A stretch of 20,502 bases of DNA, from the NCBI GenBank assembly GCA_002296285.1, contig DBHX01000015.1, forward strand, positions 1 to 20,502, given 5' to 3'. The notes beneath the pieces were generated by a model. The model made no database searches and was not told the origin of the DNA. It worked only from the letters and a program-made list of their open reading frames with translations. How positions within the stretch are numbered: the first letter of the stretch is position 1; each line of letters opens with the position of its first letter. Below are positions 12,321-20,502 of the stretch, piece by piece. This DNA comes from a bacterium UBP8_UBA817. GTDB taxonomy: Bacteria > Margulisbacteria > Marinamargulisbacteria > UBA817. A program made the translations under genes and the position numbers.

Positions 12321-14382
12321 TTTATTCAAAAAAAATAGCTTTAATGCATTTTTGGCCATCCTTGGGGCATTGCTCATTTCCTACATCATTTATACTCCTC
12401 GCATGCCACTTAATTTGGACATTACCATTGGTGAACCCGCCTTACAAACCATTCGCTCACCGCAATATATTGAATTTCAAACCCAAGAAGATATTGATAA
12501 AACAGATCAATTAAAAAATGCACGCCGTGAGTTAATAAATCCGATTTATTCCATTGACACATCAATACAAAAACAAATCATTGAAGAGGTCATTGTATTT
12601 TTCACGGCATTACGAATGAATACCTCAAACCAACAAACCCTTGATTTTTTATCGCTGCAATCCCAAGCCACCCTTCAATCATTGTCTGATAGTGAACTTT
12701 CAGATTTAGAATCCAGTATTATGGATTCCATATCAATCATTCTTCAAGATGGAATTAAAGATATCAATTACTCTGCCATTGATGAAAAGATCACCGAACT
12801 TAACGATGAACTTTTCCCAACACCTCAAATTAAACTGATTGCATCCATTTGCAAGCAATTTTTACGGCCGAACTTATTTATTGATGAACAGCGGACCAAA
12901 GAAATTATCGAACAGCAACTCAGTGTTATTCAGCCATTTGTAACATCGTTAAAAACAGGGCAAGTTATTGTTTCAAAAGGTGATCGCTATACAAAATTTC
13001 ATGTGGATGTTTTAAAAGCACTTAAACTGTATGGCTCTAAAACCAGTGCCATTAACTTTATTGGTATTTTTATTATTTGTTCCTTGCTGTTTATTTTATT
13101 TGAACGGTTTCTTTTTTACTTTTATCGAAAATTACACCATCAAGTGTCCACTTATTTTTTAGCCTATACATTAACCTTATCGGTGACATTAATTGCATTG
13201 GCACTCTATTCAATTCCAAACCTGAAATTTATAGATACACTGCACTTTTTAATTCCATTACCGGCCATGATTATTTTACTATGCTTGCTTTTGACCCCCA
13301 ATATCGCCATGATTTCAGGCACAATTTCATCGATTTTAATTGCCATTATGTACCAGAACAATATTTACATTTTACTGTTTTTATTTTTTGCATCTTGCAC
13401 CACAACTTACTCGTGCCATAAAATCTTTAAACGATCTGATTTGGTTATTTCTGGAAATGCCATTGGAATCGTCAATATTTTGGTTATTTTTTCAATTGGT
13501 ATTCTAACGGACATTGTGTCTCCCACTTGGTATTTATATAACGGCATCATGGGTTTTGCGAATGGCTTTTTATGTGCCATGCTATCATTTGCATTTTTGC
13601 CATATTTTGAAGGGGCATTTAAAATTACAACATCGCTGGGATTATTAGAAACCGCGAATTTAAACCACCCATTATTAAAAAAATTAATGCTCAATGCTCC
13701 GGGGACCTACCAACATAGTCTGATGGTTGCCAATTTATCGGAAGCTGCGGCTGAAGCCATCGGCGCCGATGTGATCTTGGCACGAATTGGGGCATATTTT
13801 CATGATATTGGCAAAATGAAACGTCCCATATTTTTTTCTGAAAATCAATTTTCAACGGGCAATCCTCATGAGAGTTTGAGCCCAAGAATGAGTAAAATCA
13901 TTATTTCCGCCCATGCAAAAGATGGGGTTGAAATGGCTCAAAAGTATAAATTACCAAAAATTCTACAAGATTTTATGATGGAGCACCATGGAACGTCATT
14001 GGTGTCATTTTTTTATGATATTGCCAAACAAACACAAGAAGATGAGTCCCATGAATCATTAAAAGAAGATTTTCGGTATCCCGGACCAAAACCTGCCACT
14101 AAAGAATCTGGCATTTTAATGCTTGCAGATGCCACTGAAGCCGCTGTTCGATCCATCGATAAACCAACATTACCCAAAATTGAAAATCTGGTTGAAAAAG
14201 TATTCATTTCAAAAATAACCGATGACCAATTGGATCGATCTGGATTAAGCTTGAATGATATTCAATTAATCAAATCCACGTTTTTATCAATATTTAAAAG
14301 CATCTATCACAGCCGATTGGATTATGAAGAAGAGTTGAACAAAATTATTGACCAAACCAAGAGCCGATATAATGAAGAGTGA
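12298..14382 (+). CDS. pgpH: 7TM-HD phosphohydrolase, PgpH-like (c-di-AMP)
   Basis: The protein (694 residues) has the PgpH/YqfF layout: one N-terminal membrane helix (about 14-31), an extracytoplasmic 7TMR-HDED domain (about 40-235), a seven-helix membrane block (about 250-440) and a cytoplasmic HD domain. HD metal ligands are all visible: His473 in YQHSLMVANL, His502-Asp503 in AYFHDIGK, His in ISAHAKDG, His-His in MEHHGTS, and Asp in MLADATEA. Known members hydrolyse cyclic di-AMP. ATG 12298 is preferred over TTG 12292 because TAGGA (about 12285-12289) is well spaced. It overlaps miaA by 23 bp and ybeY by 11 bp; linkage to ybeY and dgkA is conserved in many bacteria. Substrate is inferred from family. 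Confidence 0.92.
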   Translation: MFNGFLNNLFKKNSFNAFLAILGALLISYIIYTPRMPLNLDITIGEPALQTIRSPQYIEFQTQEDIDKTDQLKNARRELINPIYSIDTSIQKQIIEEVIVFFTALRMNTSNQQTLDFLSLQSQATLQSLSDSELSDLESSIMDSISIILQDGIKDINYSAIDEKITELNDELFPTPQIKLIASICKQFLRPNLFIDEQRTKEIIEQQLSVIQPFVTSLKTGQVIVSKGDRYTKFHVDVLKALKLYGSKTSAINFIGIFIICSLLFILFERFLFYFYRKLHHQVSTYFLAYTLTLSVTLIALALYSIPNLKFIDTLHFLIPLPAMIILLCLLLTPNIAMISGTISSILIAIMYQNNIYILLFLFFASCTTTYSCHKIFKRSDLVISGNAIGIVNILVIFSIGILTDIVSPTWYLYNGIMGFANGFLCAMLSFAFLPYFEGAFKITTSLGLLETANLNHPLLKKLMLNAPGTYQHSLMVANLSEAAAEAIGADVILARIGAYFHDIGKMKRPIFFSENQFSTGNPHESLSPRMSKIIISAHAKDGVEMAQKYKLPKILQDFMMEHHGTSLVSFFYDIAKQTQEDESHESLKEDFRYPGPKPATKESGILMLADATEAAVRSIDKPTLPKIENLVEKVFISKITDDQLDRSGLSLNDIQLIKSTFLSIFKSIYHSRLDYEEELNKIIDQTKSRYNEE

Positions 14383-14806
14383 TGTGCCAAATCAATTGGT
14401 GGTCATTAATAATCACCAAGACTCCATTCCAATTGATTTAGATGTTGCGTCTTATGTCCGAGCTATTTGCAGCCATCTCTCCATTCAATTTGAACTCATC
14501 GAAATTACCATGCTACCCAAAGATAGCATGGCCAAAATGAACAATGACTATTTTAAACAATCCATCCCTACGGATACCATTTCATTTAATCTCACACCTG
14601 AAGCCGCCATTACTGGCGATGTTTACATTTGCCCTGAAGTGATTAAAGAAAATTCAACAACATATTCCTTAAGCTTTGATCAGGAATTAAAAACAGTTCT
14701 TATTCACAGTATCCTGCATTTGTTAGGGCATCATGACGATACTGATGAACACTACCTAAAAATGAAAGAGCTGCAAGAAACGATTTATCACCAGCTCAAC
14801 ACATGA
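14372..14806 (+). CDS. ybeY: Endoribonuclease YbeY, 16S rRNA maturation
   Basis: YbeY is a metal-dependent RNase involved in 16S rRNA 3'-end processing and ribosome quality control. From ATG 14372 the product is 144 residues. The DTISFNL segment (68-74) and HSILHLLGHHDD (112-123) identify it. The usual metal motif is H-x3-H-x5-H; here it reads His112, His116, Asp122, with extra histidines at 120 and 121. An Asp in the third position occurs, from memory, in some other phyla. A TTG at 14348 would add eight residues, but ATG 14372 overlaps the upstream stop by only 11 bp in the usual coupled manner. Confidence 0.92.
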   Translation: MKSDVPNQLVVINNHQDSIPIDLDVASYVRAICSHLSIQFELIEITMLPKDSMAKMNNDYFKQSIPTDTISFNLTPEAAITGDVYICPEVIKENSTTYSLSFDQELKTVLIHSILHLLGHHDDTDEHYLKMKELQETIYHQLNT

Positions 14807-15192
14807 TTAAACCTAAATATCATTTTTTCCATCGTATTTTATTGGCCATTCAAGGTCTTTTTATCGCCATCAAAAGAGAGCGTCATATGAAAATTCATTT
14901 GGTTGTGTCCATTTTATTATTAACCCCTTTGTTTTGGATTCAAACCAGCCCAGTGAAGATTTGGATATTAATTGTTTTACTTGCCTTATTGTTTGTTGTG
15001 GAGTTAATTAATACGGCCATTGAAACAACCATTGATTTAATTACCCGGCGATTTAGCTATCGTGCAAAATTAGCAAAAGACATGTCTTCAGGCGCCGTTT
15101 TAATCGTTGCCACTTTGGCACTTATTTTTAGCATTTTTATTTATTGGCCAAGCATGTATAATCTTATGGTAGGAGTATTTGTTGGAAGTTAG
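14803..15192 (+). CDS. dgkA: Diacylglycerol/undecaprenol kinase DgkA family
   Basis: A small membrane kinase of 129 residues with three membrane helices (about 32-46, 52-66 and 96-114). The signature ELINTAIETTID (67-78) carries the catalytic and metal-binding glutamates, followed by AKLAKDMSSGAVL (88-100). The family phosphorylates diacylglycerol or undecaprenol; the operon context next to ybeY and a pgpH-like gene resembles the Gram-positive undecaprenol-kinase arrangement, but the lipid cannot be decided from sequence alone. ATG 14803 overlaps the ybeY stop (ATGA). No separate Shine-Dalgarno is evident, so translation is probably coupled. Confidence 0.93.
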   Translation: MIKPKYHFFHRILLAIQGLFIAIKRERHMKIHLVVSILLLTPLFWIQTSPVKIWILIVLLALLFVVELINTAIETTIDLITRRFSYRAKLAKDMSSGAVLIVATLALIFSIFIYWPSMYNLMVGVFVGS

Positions 15193-16474
15193 TATAGTTA
15201 AGATTCTCATTTTTTTTGTATTTTTATTGTTATCCGGTTTATTTTCATCAACAGAAACAGCATTTACAGCCATTAATCGAATTCGATTAAAAGGTCAATT
15301 TGAAAAAGAAAACCCCAAACAAACAGAAGATGTTGAGCGGCTACTTGAAAATCCATCAAAATTAATTACGGCCATACTGATTGGAAATAATTTTTGCAAT
15401 GTTGCATGCTCGGCGCTTGGCACCACCATCATTATTGATCTATTTAATCAACTTAACATTAGTAATTTAGCGATCATTATGCCCACAATTACAGTTATTG
15501 TTACGGTACTCCTCCTTATTTTTGGAGAAATCACACCGAAAACCTTGGCTCTGAAAGAACCCGAACGATTTGCCGTTTTTTCATCAAAATTTATTTCCCC
15601 ATTTCTTATTATCTTATACCCCATCATTATGATATTTGATGCATTTAATCGCTTAATCAATATGGTATTCAAAACCTCAGCTGAATTTTCAAATAAAAGT
15701 TTGAGCATTGATGAATTAAAACTAATGCTTGATATTAGCCATGATGACGGCATTATTGAATCTGAAAAAAATAAGATGCTCACAAATATTTTTGAATTTT
15801 CTGATACCATTGTTCGTGAAATCATGACCCCTCGCACGGATGCCATTTGTATTTCAGACAAAGAAAATGTTCAAACGGCCATTCATTTAATCATTAATGA
15901 AGGGCACTCGCGCATTCCTGTATACGAAGATAAAATGGACAATATTGTTGGTATTATTTATGCCAAAGATTTATTGAATGTTCCGACATCAGATGGTGCG
16001 CCAAATATCAGAAAATTCATGCGATCCGCGGTTTTCATACCTGAGTACAAACCCGTCGAAGGGCTTCTTCAACAAATGAAAAAATCCAAACACCACATGG
16101 CGATTGTGGTTGATGAGCACGGTGGAATGTCTGGCATTGTTACCCTTGAAGATATTGTTGAAGAAATTTTGGGAGAAATTCAAGATGAATATGATCAAGA
16201 TGAGCAAACAGAGTTTACAGAAATGGCTCCCAATAAATATGATGTGGACGCAAAAATTAACATCCGTGATTTGGAAGATATTTTAGATATTGAATTTCCT
16301 GAAGATGAGGACTATGACACCCTTGGTGGCTTGGTACTCAGCATTCATGGATCCATTCCTTCTAAAAATGAAATTGTTCGATACAAAAACTTATCAATAC
16401 TCGTCAAAGAAATTAAAAAACGACGCATCATACGCCTTGAAATAACAAAGCATGTCGACGATAATACTCCTTAA
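15182..16474 (+). CDS. CorC/HlyC-type membrane protein with CBS domains
   Basis: A 430-residue protein of the CNNM/CorC group: an N-terminal DUF21 domain with about four membrane segments and the FSSTETAFTAINRIRL motif (21-36), a pair of CBS domains (about 205-335; IMTPRTDAI, GHSRIPVYED, MAIVVDEHGG) and a C-terminal CorC_HlyC domain (about 350-425). Members act in magnesium or other divalent-ion export or tolerance, with CBS domains sensing nucleotides. I prefer TTG 15182: AGGAG (15171-15175) is six bases before it and three before the alternative TTG 15179. It overlaps dgkA by 11 bp and its TAA shares a base with the next ATG. The exact transported ion is unknown. Confidence 0.9.
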   Translation: MEVSIVKILIFFVFLLLSGLFSSTETAFTAINRIRLKGQFEKENPKQTEDVERLLENPSKLITAILIGNNFCNVACSALGTTIIIDLFNQLNISNLAIIMPTITVIVTVLLLIFGEITPKTLALKEPERFAVFSSKFISPFLIILYPIIMIFDAFNRLINMVFKTSAEFSNKSLSIDELKLMLDISHDDGIIESEKNKMLTNIFEFSDTIVREIMTPRTDAICISDKENVQTAIHLIINEGHSRIPVYEDKMDNIVGIIYAKDLLNVPTSDGAPNIRKFMRSAVFIPEYKPVEGLLQQMKKSKHHMAIVVDEHGGMSGIVTLEDIVEEILGEIQDEYDQDEQTEFTEMAPNKYDVDAKINIRDLEDILDIEFPEDEDYDTLGGLVLSIHGSIPSKNEIVRYKNLSILVKEIKKRRIIRLEITKHVDDNTP

Positions 16475-18684
16475 TGGTAAACACACTAAAAGACAGAATT
16501 CGTCTTCGTCAACTCCGGAAATCCTTAAATACCAGCCCATTTGGTGACCAAAACAAACAATTGGCACGGCCATTAAATATCGATCCCGCCTGGATCTATC
16601 AATCTCGATTAAACTTTCGGTATATTTTTAATCATTTAAATGCCTTCTGGCCTGACTGGGCAGAAATTCAGTTAAGCCCCTTTTCTAACCACCCAAAACA
16701 ACATCCTCATGAACTTACCTGTTTAAATACAAGCACACGCGAAACATTCTCATTTTTTGGAAAAAAAAATAAATCAAATCAACTTGAAATTAATACCAAA
16801 GGCTTTATGGGATTTCCTTATTTGCATTGGGGCCTATCGATTCAATGCCTTGATGATGAAACGTTCTCACCATTTTTCAATTCTGAACTTCGATTAAATC
16901 CAGATCAACCCATGATTGACTATTTTCATGACGATGAAAATGACATCCGTTATAAAATGTCACTTGCTATTGATCATGCACTGGATGCACCATATGTATT
17001 TATTACCATTCAAAATAATGGCCAAGCCGCCATCGAAAAAAATCTATCGTTTGGGATTGTTCCATTCACCAATGAGGGGGTTGGCGGCATACGATCCATC
17101 CAGTATTTATCCTCAAATCAAATGATTATTAATGATCACTCAATTATTTCTGTATCTAAGTCTCCCAATAATGTACTTTGCACGAGCTTTAAACAGGGAA
17201 ACATTTTTGAATGCTCTAAAACTTGGGACATGATTTTGTCGTGCAAGTGCGATGATTTTCTGGCCAGCGGATTAATGGCATATAACATTCAATTGGCCCC
17301 GAAAGAGTCCTTTTCACTGATTTTAAAAATCCAACATGCCAATGCATTCATTACCCCATTGTCCTATCCGCTTTCAAAAATTAACCATTTTTTCTTATCA
17401 AAAAACGCCGAATTTACAGAACCAATCATTCCACAGGTATCAGAAACAACTCAAATTGGCTTTCAATCCTTAACGAAACAATATCAAAAGCTTCCATTAA
17501 TTACTCAAAATTTTCTTCTTAACACTGAACATAACTCCGCCTTATTTTCCTCAGAAATGCTCTATTTTACACTGTTAACGCTGTTTAAATTAAATGCGCA
17601 TCATCACATTGATCAATTGCTTTCATTATACGAAAAACACCCGAAAAGATTCATTTCCATATCCGGATTAAGTCAAAATCAAAACATTGTATTGAACCAC
17701 TTAATTGTTATCGATCTTATTCATAAATACCGCTTCGATGCCCCTGAAATTACGGGAAACTTAATAAAAAAGATTCATAAACTCATTGCCAAAGACTCTT
17801 TTTGTCATTTTATTAAACGATTGAGTATCAAAGGCTTCAAACATCACATTCATTCATCTAAAAATCTTCAGTTTTTCATCAAACTAATGCTATTTCAATT
17901 CATTTCAAACAAGCTTTCGTTCCATAAATTAGCTACGAATCAAACCAACGAATGTCATAGTATTTGCACGGATTACTTAAAAATCATCTTCAATAATGAG
18001 ACCTTACTAAATACGTTCAAGAATGACTTTCCTGCAAGTACGACCTTTAAATTAAATGAAACACTGTTTTTATTTCATTATGCTTTTGATGCCATACTTC
18101 CGATTGATTTAAAAAAAGCCATGTCAGATCATTTAATCAATCGTTATTGGAACCAAAACCAGGTTATCAATCGGCAACATTTTGATGGGCATTCAGAAAA
18201 AAATGAACTGTTGTTCTCAACGATATGCCCCCCTGAGGTTTCCCACACCATAATGAAAAACTATATGGAGAACATCAATTCATTTGGTGAGTACTATCAT
18301 CCACAATCACCCTCCATGACATTTCATTCATATCCCAAAAAACTCATTTCCTATCATGCCATTTTTATTCCCTTGTTTTTTAATCAACTCAGTTATTCTA
18401 AAGATAAATCCCTGTACATCTGTGCCCCCATGTATTTTACCAACATTGATATTTCCCAAATAAATACGGCTTTTGGAAAACTATCTCTGACCTTGTCCAC
18501 ATCAGAAAACGTACTAAAAGTAACGCTGCGCCATGAATTTAGGGTATCTCCAAAACAAATTATTATGTTAACGCCATTAGGGTATTCTAATTACAGGTTT
18601 TCAAGTCTAAGATCGACCAAAATGCCCATTGATAATGAGCATTTTGATATCCCGCTCAATGAAACCATTATCTACCTGAGTTAA
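16474..18684 (+). CDS. Unidentified 736-residue cytoplasmic protein
   Basis: I do not recognise this protein firmly. It has no signal peptide or membrane helix. Residues 1-60 contain SPFGDQ and IYQSRLNFRYIFNHLN; residues 100-300 look beta-rich; about 340-620 look helical, and the last 80 residues turn beta-rich again. IVPFTNEGVGGIRSIQYL (195-212) with the following SKSPNNVLCTSF faintly recalls the beta-sandwich of glycogen-debranching-like hydrolases (COG3408 type), which also put a helical toroid after it. This link is weak, and I see no acidic catalytic pair I would trust. It closes the miaA operon: its ATG overlaps the corC-like stop by one base (TAATG), without a Shine-Dalgarno, suggesting reinitiation. 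It is histidine-, asparagine- and phenylalanine-rich compared with neighbours. Confidence 0.8.
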   Translation: MVNTLKDRIRLRQLRKSLNTSPFGDQNKQLARPLNIDPAWIYQSRLNFRYIFNHLNAFWPDWAEIQLSPFSNHPKQHPHELTCLNTSTRETFSFFGKKNKSNQLEINTKGFMGFPYLHWGLSIQCLDDETFSPFFNSELRLNPDQPMIDYFHDDENDIRYKMSLAIDHALDAPYVFITIQNNGQAAIEKNLSFGIVPFTNEGVGGIRSIQYLSSNQMIINDHSIISVSKSPNNVLCTSFKQGNIFECSKTWDMILSCKCDDFLASGLMAYNIQLAPKESFSLILKIQHANAFITPLSYPLSKINHFFLSKNAEFTEPIIPQVSETTQIGFQSLTKQYQKLPLITQNFLLNTEHNSALFSSEMLYFTLLTLFKLNAHHHIDQLLSLYEKHPKRFISISGLSQNQNIVLNHLIVIDLIHKYRFDAPEITGNLIKKIHKLIAKDSFCHFIKRLSIKGFKHHIHSSKNLQFFIKLMLFQFISNKLSFHKLATNQTNECHSICTDYLKIIFNNETLLNTFKNDFPASTTFKLNETLFLFHYAFDAILPIDLKKAMSDHLINRYWNQNQVINRQHFDGHSEKNELLFSTICPPEVSHTIMKNYMENINSFGEYYHPQSPSMTFHSYPKKLISYHAIFIPLFFNQLSYSKDKSLYICAPMYFTNIDISQINTAFGKLSLTLSTSENVLKVTLRHEFRVSPKQIIMLTPLGYSNYRFSSLRSTKMPIDNEHFDIPLNETIIYLS

Positions 18685-18745
18685 TCCCACCCTATTTTTT
18701 TCTATTTGTTTAACGTCATTTACATCCCCAATATTTTTTTACTGG
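18685..18745 (+). terminator. Pyrimidine-rich, G-poor leader, possible Rho-utilisation region
   Basis: This segment after the six-gene operon is rich in C and T, nearly free of G, and has no hairpin followed by a T run. Such unstructured C-rich, G-poor RNA is what Rho loads on. It also lies directly upstream of rho, whose own expression is autoregulated by termination in several bacteria. This is a composition-based guess. Confidence 0.3.
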
Positions 18746-18757
18746 TCAAGTTATTCA

Positions 18758-18785
18758 TTGAATCCATCGATAAAGAAGTTATCAA
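18758..18785 (+). promoter_or_regulatory. Possible rho promoter
   Basis: TTGAAT (18758-18763), a 16-bp spacer and TATCAA (18780-18785) lie about 19 bp before the rho ATG. A moderate Shine-Dalgarno, AGTAGG (about 18793-18798), precedes ATG 18804, so rho does not follow the leaderless pattern. Confidence 0.4.
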
Positions 18786-18803
18786 TTTAAAAAGTAGGTT
18801 TAA

Positions 18804-20087
18804 ATGGCAAAGAAGTCATTATTTAATTTATATCTCGATGATGAACAGCGACTGGATATTGTAAAGCTTCAAAGAGCTGAACTTAGTGCGCTTCATGCAC
18901 TGGCTTTAGAGCTGAAGATTGACCAGTATAATCAGTTAAAGAAAAATGAGTTAATCTTTAAGATTTTGCAATCCAACCCAAATGAAAATGGATTAATCAA
19001 GGCCCAAGGGTGTTTGGAAATTATTTCCGAAGGATTTGGCTTTTTAAGAACCAATAACTACTTACCAAGTCTCGAAGATATTTATGTCTCCAACACTCAA
19101 ATTCGGAAGTTTCAACTTCAAACGGGAGATTTGGTTTCAGGCATGGTTCGCCCCCCCAAAGATAATGAACGATTTTTTTCATTGCTTCGCGTTGAAAGCA
19201 TTAATTCTGAGCCCCCCGAAGATATTACCTCACGAACACTCTTTACGAACTTAATCCCCGTCTACCCTTATGAGCAATTAAAACTTGAAACCACGGGTGA
19301 TTTAATTTCTGGTCGTATTATGGACATTCTATGTCCCATTGGAAAGGGCCAACGCTCCCTCATTGTTTCGCCACCAAAAGCGGGTAAAACAAGCCTTATG
19401 AAAGAAATTGCCAATGCCATCACAAAAAATCATCCCGAAGTATTAATCAAGGTTTTACTTATTGATGAACGGCCCGAAGAAGTGACCGATATGGAACGAT
19501 CCATTAATGGTGAAGTCGTGTATTCAACGTTTGATGAACCCCCTGAGCAACATGTTAAGGTTGCGGAATTGGTTCTAGAAAGCGCTCGTCGATTGGTAGA
19601 AAGTGGAAAAGACGTTTTAATTTTATTGGATAGCATTACCCGATTATCCCGAGCTTACAACTTGGTGGTTCCACCCTCTGGTCGAACATTATCGGGGGGA
19701 CTGGATCCCAGTTCTTTGCACAAACCCAAACGATTCTTTGGTGGTGCTAGAAAAATTGAAAATGGGGGAAGCTTAACCGTGATTGCAACGGCACTCATAG
19801 ATACCGGTTCACGCATGGATGATATCATTTTTGAAGAGTTTAAGGGCACAGGAAACATGGAAATTCATTTGGATCGTCGATTATCCAACCGTCGAATCTT
19901 TCCAGCCATTGATATTTTAAATTCAGGCACACGCAAAGAAGAATTACTTCTTAGTGAACATGTACTTAAAAAATCTTTTTTACTTCGTAAAAACCTGGAT
20001 GGTGATAATTCAATGGAAGAATTGATCAAGTTATTGCAACAATCGGATTCCAATGAAGACTTTTTAAACTCCCCCATCTTTGGATAA
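18804..20087 (+). CDS. rho: Transcription termination factor Rho
   Basis: Rho is the hexameric RNA helicase that ends transcription at rut sites. The 427-residue protein has an N-terminal helical and cold-shock-like RNA-binding domain (about 18-130; EGFGFLR at 76-82), Walker A PKAGKTS (191-197), DERPEEVTDM (221-230), Walker B VLILLDSITR (271-280), the Q-loop region SGGLDPSSLHKPKRFFG and R-loop GGARKIENGG (313-322). No insertion domain is present. The ATG at 18804 follows a moderate Shine-Dalgarno. It converges on ahcY across 22 bp with no intrinsic terminator visible. Confidence 0.97.
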   Translation: MAKKSLFNLYLDDEQRLDIVKLQRAELSALHALALELKIDQYNQLKKNELIFKILQSNPNENGLIKAQGCLEIISEGFGFLRTNNYLPSLEDIYVSNTQIRKFQLQTGDLVSGMVRPPKDNERFFSLLRVESINSEPPEDITSRTLFTNLIPVYPYEQLKLETTGDLISGRIMDILCPIGKGQRSLIVSPPKAGKTSLMKEIANAITKNHPEVLIKVLLIDERPEEVTDMERSINGEVVYSTFDEPPEQHVKVAELVLESARRLVESGKDVLILLDSITRLSRAYNLVVPPSGRTLSGGLDPSSLHKPKRFFGGARKIENGGSLTVIATALIDTGSRMDDIIFEEFKGTGNMEIHLDRRLSNRRIFPAIDILNSGTRKEELLLSEHVLKKSFLLRKNLDGDNSMEELIKLLQQSDSNEDFLNSPIFG

Positions 20088-20109
20088 GTCCCCCCCAAAA
20101 AAATGCGTC

Positions 20110-20502
20110 CTAATAGCGATACGTATCCGGCTTATATGGGCCTTCAACACTAACATTAATATAATCGGCTTGATCTTTGGTCAATGTTGTTAATACAGCA
20201 CTGCATTTCCCCAAATGCAGCCGTGCCACTTCCTCATCAAGTTTTTTTGGCAATACATAAACCCCAATCTCATAGTTATTTTTAACGAAGTCAATCTGAG
20301 CCAACACCTGATTTGTGAATGAGGTACTCATTACAAATGATGAATGACCGGTAGCACACCCTAAATTCACCAACCGCCCTTCGGCCAATAGAATAATGCT
20401 ATGCCCTTCAGGAAAATGATATTCATCCACTTGATCCTTAATATTTTCTCGTCGAATGCCGTTGTAATCCTCAAGTTCTTCAACCTGAATTTCATTATCA
20501 AA
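20110..20502 (-). CDS. ahcY: S-adenosylhomocysteinase, C-terminal part (cut by window edge)
   Basis: The last 130 residues of the hydrolase that splits S-adenosylhomocysteine into homocysteine and adenosine are present; the 5' part lies beyond the window. The visible sequence begins F-D-N-E-I-Q, which in the family follows the molecular-gate His (GHFDNE). LVNLGCATGHSSFVMS contains the adenosine-contacting His, but the usual GHPSF reads GHSSF. The C-terminal GPYKPDTYRY provides the Lys and Tyr that reach the NAD of the neighbouring subunit. Released adenosine could be re-phosphorylated by the PfkB-family kinase in this window. Confidence 0.95.
   Translation of the reverse strand, partial: FDNEIQVEELEDYNGIRRENIKDQVDEYHFPEGHSIILLAEGRLVNLGCATGHSSFVMSTSFTNQVLAQIDFVKNNYEIGVYVLPKKLDEEVARLHLGKCSAVLTTLTKDQADYINVSVEGPYKPDTYRY

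Noticed and set aside
1..20502. CRISPR array, insertion sequence, integrase or rRNA genes
   Set aside because: No regularly spaced repeats, no transposase or recombinase motifs and no rRNA-like sequence were seen on either strand.

Overview
The window is a gene-dense, AT-rich bacterial chromosome segment made mostly of housekeeping genes: trans-translation, tRNA modification, tryptophan synthesis, isoleucyl-tRNA synthetase, CoA synthesis, c-di-AMP turnover, 16S rRNA maturation, Rho and S-adenosylhomocysteine recycling. A secreted beta-barrel-like protein ending in phenylalanine suggests an outer membrane. The order pgpH-like / ybeY / dgkA / CBS-domain membrane protein is common in Firmicutes, Cyanobacteria and related deep lineages. 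An ankyrin-repeat protein and a leucine-rich-repeat relic point to contact with eukaryotic hosts. My guess is a poorly sampled Gram-negative lineage, perhaps Margulisbacteria-like; this is inference only and no marker here settles it.

Layout. 1-1270: an outer-membrane-like gene (minus) divergent from smpB (plus). 1303-4667: queC and queF, two queuosine genes, flank an accessory patch holding an ankyrin gene with a C9 tract and a CaaX-like C-terminus, an LRR pseudogene, and initiator tRNA-Met whose last 15 bp recur 460 bp away. 4690-6653: trpE-trpG (minus). 6787-10534: ileS and a PfkB-family (adenosine-type) kinase (plus). 10531-11428: coaX and an unlisted 47-codon gene with a strong Shine-Dalgarno (minus). 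11490-18684: six overlapping genes, miaA, pgpH-like, ybeY, dgkA, corC-like and a 736-residue protein I cannot name. 18804-20087: rho. 20110-20502: the 3' part of ahcY (minus), cut by the window edge.

Genome-wide style. Six first-of-operon genes (smpB, queC, queF, trpE, ileS, coaX) have a sigma70-like promoter whose -10 box ends 6 or 7 nt before the start codon and no Shine-Dalgarno, so their mRNAs should begin at or within a base or so of the start codon. Several internal or accessory genes carry Shine-Dalgarno sequences. Convergent gene pairs abut or overlap without an intrinsic terminator, which fits reliance on Rho.

The most notable candidates are the leaderless promoter rule, the ankyrin gene (possible phase variation at C9 plus possible host prenylation), and the tRNA-end duplication beside it.
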